This document shows positions 5,741 through 8,374 of a stretch of DNA of 8,374 nucleotides, in pieces; position 1 is the first letter of the stretch, and each line of letters begins with the position of its first letter. The position numbers and the translations under genes are program-made. Source of the DNA: Lachnospiraceae bacterium. GTDB taxonomy: Bacteria > Bacillota_A > Clostridia > Lachnospirales > Lachnospiraceae. The stretch covers positions 1 to 8,374 of the forward strand of contig JAFQDI010000087.1 of the NCBI GenBank assembly GCA_017416055.1, read 5' to 3'. The notes under the pieces were generated by a model. It was not told the DNA's origin, made no database searches, and worked only from the letters and a program-made list of their open reading frames with translations.

Positions 5741-6931
5741 TTATTTCGTTTCTTTCGCTTTCTTCATATAATCCTCGTACAGAGGGGACATACTGCGCAA
5801 ACGCTCCACAATCTGCACCAGATTCTCCACCACATAGTCGATATCGTCCTTCGTGGTCTCCTCACTGAGCGTCAAACGCAAGGAGCCGTGTGCGATCTCA
5901 TGAGGCAGGCCAATGGCCAGCAACACATGAGAAGGATCAAGTGATCCGGACGTGCACGCAGAACCGCTGGAAGCGCAGATACCAGCCATATCCAACATGA
6001 TCAGCAAAGACTCGCCCTCAATAAACTGGAAGCTGAAGTTTACGTTGTTGGGAAGGCGATTCACACGATGTCCATTCAATCTGGTGTAAGGGATCTTCTG
6101 CATCACCTGATCGATCAGATAATCTCTCAACTCAATCTCTCTCTCCATACGCTCAGCCAAGGTCGCCTTCGCAAGCTCTGCAGCCTTACCCATACCAACA
6201 ATACCGGGAACGTTCTCGGTTCCGGCACGGCGCTTTCTCTCCTGCGCACCACCGTGAACGAAAGATCTGATCTTCACGCCCTTACGGATGTAGAGAAATC
6301 CGATTCCCTTAGGTCCGTTGAATTTGTGGCCACTGGCACTGAGCATGTCAATCTTCATCTCATCCACATTGATCGGAACATGGCCATATGCCTGAACCGC
6401 ATCGGTGTGGAACAAAATCCCGTGCTTTTTCGCGATCTCACCGATCTCCTTGATTGGCTGAATGCTTCCAATCTCGTTATTTGCAAACATCACGGAGATC
6501 AAAATCGTGTCGGGACGAATCGCTGCCTCCAGATCGGACAGGCGAATGATACCATTTTCGTCAACCGGAAGGTACGTTACCTCGCAGCCCTGCTTCTCCA
6601 GATAATCTGCCGTGTGCAGGATCGCATGGTGTTCGATCGCCGTGGTAATGATATGTTTACCTTTGTTTCCGTAAGCTTCGACAGCCGCCTTCAGCGCCCA
6701 GTTGTCCGCCTCGGAACCGCCTGCCGTAAAATAGATGTCGTCTTTTCTCGCACCCAAAACTGAGGCAATCTGCTCTCTCGCCTCGGTCACACCGTTCTTT
6801 GACCGGGATGCAAAATCGTAAATCGCCGACGGATTTCCATACATCTCAGTGAAGTAGGGAAGCATCGCCTCCACCACCGCCGGATGTGTCTTGGTCGTCG
6901 CCGCATTGTCCAAATATACAAATCTGCTCAT
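5741..6931 (-). CDS. nifS: Cysteine desulfurase (NifS/IscS type)
   Basis: A PLP enzyme that converts L-cysteine to L-alanine and holds the sulfur as a persulfide for NifU, MnmA and other acceptors. It has 396 residues, the family's usual length. The N-terminal YLDNAATT (6-13) is typical. His101, Asp177 and Gln180 (HTDAVQ) belong to the cofactor site, and Lys203 in SGHKFNGPKG is the PLP Schiff-base lysine. Cys326 in SSGSACTSGS is the persulfide cysteine; the long loop with SGSACTSG places it in the group I (NifS/IscS) class rather than SufS. The start at 6931 has AGGAGG six bases upstream. It follows iscR by 50 bases and precedes nifU by 41, so the three are one transcript. Confidence 0.97.
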   Translation of the reverse strand: MSRFVYLDNAATTKTHPAVVEAMLPYFTEMYGNPSAIYDFASRSKNGVTEAREQIASVLGARKDDIYFTAGGSEADNWALKAAVEAYGNKGKHIITTAIEHHAILHTADYLEKQGCEVTYLPVDENGIIRLSDLEAAIRPDTILISVMFANNEIGSIQPIKEIGEIAKKHGILFHTDAVQAYGHVPINVDEMKIDMLSASGHKFNGPKGIGFLYIRKGVKIRSFVHGGAQERKRRAGTENVPGIVGMGKAAELAKATLAERMEREIELRDYLIDQVMQKIPYTRLNGHRVNRLPNNVNFSFQFIEGESLLIMLDMAGICASSGSACTSGSLDPSHVLLAIGLPHEIAHGSLRLTLSEETTKDDIDYVVENLVQIVERLRSMSPLYEDYMKKAKETK

Positions 6932-6981
6932 GTCATTCCTCCTGTCCTATCGTGTGCGTGATGCACATCATCTTTTCGGTA

Positions 6982-7413
6982 TCAACAACCACCGTGAAAG
7001 CCCTTGCTCTGCTCGATCAGCTCGGACAACAGCAAGTGATCCACCGCCGAAATAATACCTTCATGAACTTTCTGCCACACATATCTGGTCACACAGTAAT
7101 CCGACGCATGACAGATATTCTCTGCCTCGTCACCGCCGCAAGTCACCGACATCAAATCGCCTTCCAACACGCGTAAAATATCTCCCACCGAGATTTCCTC
7201 CGGCCTGCGCGCGAGCTGATAACCGCCCTGCGCACCTCGGATACTCAACACCAATCCTGCCTTCTTCAGCTTTCCAAACAACTGCTCTAGGTAACTGTCG
7301 GAAATTTGCTGGCGTTCTGCAATACTGCTGATGGACACCGGCTCATCTGCACTGTATACTCCTAAATCAACCATGGCTCTCAAGCCATATCTGCCCTTGG
7401 TTGAAATCTTCAT
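6982..7413 (-). CDS. iscR: Rrf2-family regulator, IscR-like Fe-S sensor
   Basis: A 143-residue DNA-binding dimer that probably carries an Fe-S cluster and represses its own operon when Fe-S supply is sufficient. The N-terminus MKISTKGRYGLRAM is the classic Rrf2 start. The winged helix covers about 1-75, with recognition region ISDSYLEQLFGKLKKAGLV (37-55) and wing SIRGAQGGYQLAR (57-69). Cys92, Cys101 and Cys107 form the cluster site, with C-x8-C-x5-C spacing; E. coli IscR has C-x5-C-x5-C plus a His three residues on, and that position here is Arg110. The protein ends HGGC, with a fourth cysteine at 143. ATG at 7413 (AAAGGAAG upstream) is preferred over a TTG at 7431. First gene of the operon, behind a strong promoter flanked by two likely operators. 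Confidence 0.92.
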   Translation of the reverse strand: MKISTKGRYGLRAMVDLGVYSADEPVSISSIAERQQISDSYLEQLFGKLKKAGLVLSIRGAQGGYQLARRPEEISVGDILRVLEGDLMSVTCGGDEAENICHASDYCVTRYVWQKVHEGIISAVDHLLLSELIEQSKGFHGGC

Positions 7414-7433
7414 CTGTTCACTTCCTTTCAACT

Positions 7434-7451
7434 CCTACTAATTTACTCGGA
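7434..7451. promoter_or_regulatory. Putative IscR operator, downstream copy
   Basis: CTACTAATTTACTCGGA at 7435-7451 is an exact 17-bp copy of 7511-7527. Read on the minus strand, CCGAGTAAATTAGTAGG is an imperfect palindrome with six of eight pairs matching, centred at 7442. It lies just after the predicted iscR transcription start (near 7456), where a bound repressor would block initiation. That IscR binds here is inferred from position and symmetry. Confidence 0.65.
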
Positions 7452-7462
7452 TTTCTTAAACA

Positions 7463-7491
7463 AGAATAACACCGCCTTCTTCCACTGTCAA
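7463..7491 (-). promoter_or_regulatory. Promoter of the iscR-nifS-nifU-mnmA-amidase operon
   Basis: On the minus strand a consensus -35 box TTGACA (7486-7491) and a -10 box TATTCT (7463-7468) are 17 bases apart. The predicted start near 7456 gives a leader of about 43 bases before the iscR ATG. No other promoter this good is seen between the operon's genes. Confidence 0.85.
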
Positions 7492-7505
7492 GCCCTTTTA
7501 CAAAT

Positions 7506-7530
7506 AATTTCTACTAATTTACTCGGAATT
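7506..7530. promoter_or_regulatory. Putative IscR operator, upstream copy
   Basis: The second exact copy of the 17-bp repeat is at 7511-7527, centred 76 bp from the first. Here the symmetry extends outward: AATT on both edges (7527-7530 and 7506-7509) adds pairs, so about nine of twelve positions are palindromic. It starts about 15 bases upstream of the iscR -35 box and lies in the leader region of the divergent flippase gene, so it could affect either direction. Confidence 0.6.
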
Positions 7531-7543
7531 AACATATAGTTAA
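7529..7543. repeat. Short inverted repeat TTAAC-N5-GTTAA
   Basis: TTAAC (7529-7533) and GTTAA (7539-7543) form a 15-bp interrupted palindrome between the upstream putative operator and the flippase ribosome binding site. It contains TATAGT (7535-7540), a possible -10 box for the flippase gene. No convincing -35 box accompanies it; the -35 position would fall inside the upstream operator copy. Confidence 0.4.
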
Positions 7544-7567
7544 TCGATTTCCTGTTTGAGGGTGTCC

Positions 7568-8374
7568 ATGAAGAAAAAAAATCAACTACTCATCGGTGCA
7601 TTTATCCTTACTCTCTCCGGTATGTTCTGCCGGTTTGCAGGATTTTTTTATCGTATCTTTCTCTCCTATCAGCTCGGAGCCGAAGGCATGGGCATCTATC
7701 AGCTCGTTTTTCCTGCCTACGGAATTTGTATGGCTCTGTGCTGCAGTTCGATTCAGACTTCACTCTCCCGTTTTGTCGCGGGTGAGACGGCCAGGGCAGG
7801 TGCTTCCTCACGCCCCCTCCATAAATCATCCTGTAAAAATCGCAGGACATACTTTTTATGTGCACTCATCCTCTCCCTCGTGCTTTCTCTGTGTTCCGCC
7901 CTCGCATTGTATTTTTACGCTGATGTGATCGCACTTAATCTGCTGAGCGAGATGCGCTGCGCACCGCTCTTGCGTGTAATGGCACTGGCCGTCCCCGTCT
8001 GCGCCGTCCATTCCTGCATCGTCGGATACTACTACGGTCTTCAGAAAACCTATGTCCCTGCTATCGCTCAGATCATTGAACAGTGCGTGCGCATGGGTTC
8101 AGTCTTTCTAATCTATCAGCTTGCCATCCTAAACAAACAGGAATTTCGGACGATCCATGCCATTTACGGTCTGGTGCTTGGAGAAATCGCCTCTCTAATC
8201 TTCTGCCTGGTCTCCTTTGGTCCACTGATCGCAAAAGAACGGCCTTGCGAAGAGAAAGGAGATCCGTTTTCTGCATGTATGAAAAAGATTTTGTACTTAG
8301 CAGTTCCCATGACAGCAAATCGTCTGATTCTCAGTCTGATGCAGAGCGGCGAGGCAATCTTGATTCCGGGAAGA
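7568..8374 (+). CDS. SpoVB/MATE-like polysaccharide or lipid flippase, 3' end outside window
   Basis: The first 269 residues of an integral membrane protein; the frame stays open to the last base. The N-terminal pattern ILTLSGMFCRFAGFFYRIFL (13-32), followed by LGAEGMGIYQLVFPAYG (36-52), is characteristic of the SpoVB-type branch of the MATE/MOP flippase superfamily, which moves lipid-linked sugars or peptidoglycan precursors across the membrane. Hydrophobic segments occur at about 8-32, 42-62, 94-117, 135-155, 175-188, 198-222 and 240-260. A basic cytoplasmic loop lies at about 75-93. Cysteine is unusually frequent (14 of 269). ATG at 7568 is preceded by GAGGG five bases away. An uninterrupted run of eight A at 7574-7581 sits in codons 3-5. 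It is divergent from iscR. The exact substrate, and whether it serves sporulation, cannot be told. Confidence 0.88.
   Translation, partial: MKKKNQLLIGAFILTLSGMFCRFAGFFYRIFLSYQLGAEGMGIYQLVFPAYGICMALCCSSIQTSLSRFVAGETARAGASSRPLHKSSCKNRRTYFLCALILSLVLSLCSALALYFYADVIALNLLSEMRCAPLLRVMALAVPVCAVHSCIVGYYYGLQKTYVPAIAQIIEQCVRMGSVFLIYQLAILNKQEFRTIHAIYGLVLGEIASLIFCLVSFGPLIAKERPCEEKGDPFSACMKKILYLAVPMTANRLILSLMQSGEAILIPGR

Noticed and set aside
6068..6763. 231-codon open frame on the plus strand opposite nifS
   Set aside because: It is the mirror of a highly conserved cysteine desulfurase gene, with no recognisable protein motif and no ribosome binding site. Antisense frames of this length are common opposite such genes.
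6953..6967. Small hairpin TGTGC-N5-GCACA between iscR and nifS
   Set aside because: Five base pairs without a T tract, too weak for a terminator; it could be a processing site but there is no support beyond the short symmetry.

Overview
The window looks like chromosomal DNA from a low-to-mid GC Firmicute, most likely a Clostridia/Lachnospiraceae-type gut bacterium. The evidence is the gene set (Rrf2 regulator, NifS, NifU and MnmA in one run; a DegV protein; an SpoVB-type flippase), strong AGGAGG ribosome binding sites, near-consensus sigma-A promoters and a clostridial style of cell-wall amidase. No mobile element, CRISPR array or phage gene is visible, and no stretch over about 220 bases lacks a gene. 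The species is not identifiable by eye.

Layout. Positions 1-71 are AT-rich with nothing recognisable. Positions 72-256 hold a minus-strand tRNA-Ser(CGA) with its own promoter and terminator but a badly mispaired acceptor stem. Positions 323-1438 (minus) encode a two-pass membrane protein with a long Gly/Ser/Arg-rich N-terminus. A divergent promoter region of about 215 bases separates it from a plus-strand pair, a MarR-family regulator and a DegV fatty-acid-binding protein, whose genes overlap by 23 bases. A bidirectional terminator at 2955-2999 closes that pair and also the long minus-strand operon on the other side.

The minus-strand operon reads, in transcription order, iscR-type Rrf2 regulator (7413-6982), cysteine desulfurase nifS (6931-5741), scaffold nifU/iscU (5699-5262), tRNA 2-thiouridylase mnmA (5265-4177) and an SH3/amidase_3 lipoprotein (4147-2999). 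The first four form one sulfur pathway. NifS takes sulfur from cysteine; NifU builds Fe-S clusters with it, and MnmA uses it to thiolate U34 of tRNA. The Rrf2 protein probably senses Fe-S status and controls the operon. Its promoter is flanked by two copies of a 17-bp repeat, the likely operators. The amidase at the end is functionally unrelated.

From 7568 a plus-strand SpoVB/MATE-like lipid flippase gene starts, divergent from iscR, and runs off the right edge after 269 codons.

Most genes are ordinary core genes and I see no clear new defence or biosynthetic system. The points most worth a second look are the tRNA-Ser with two competing acceptor pairings, the duplicated putative IscR operator, the altered Fe-S ligand pattern of the regulator, the Cys-x2-Cys MnmA, the MarR-DegV cassette with a perfect palindrome at its start site, and the RGG-rich membrane protein.
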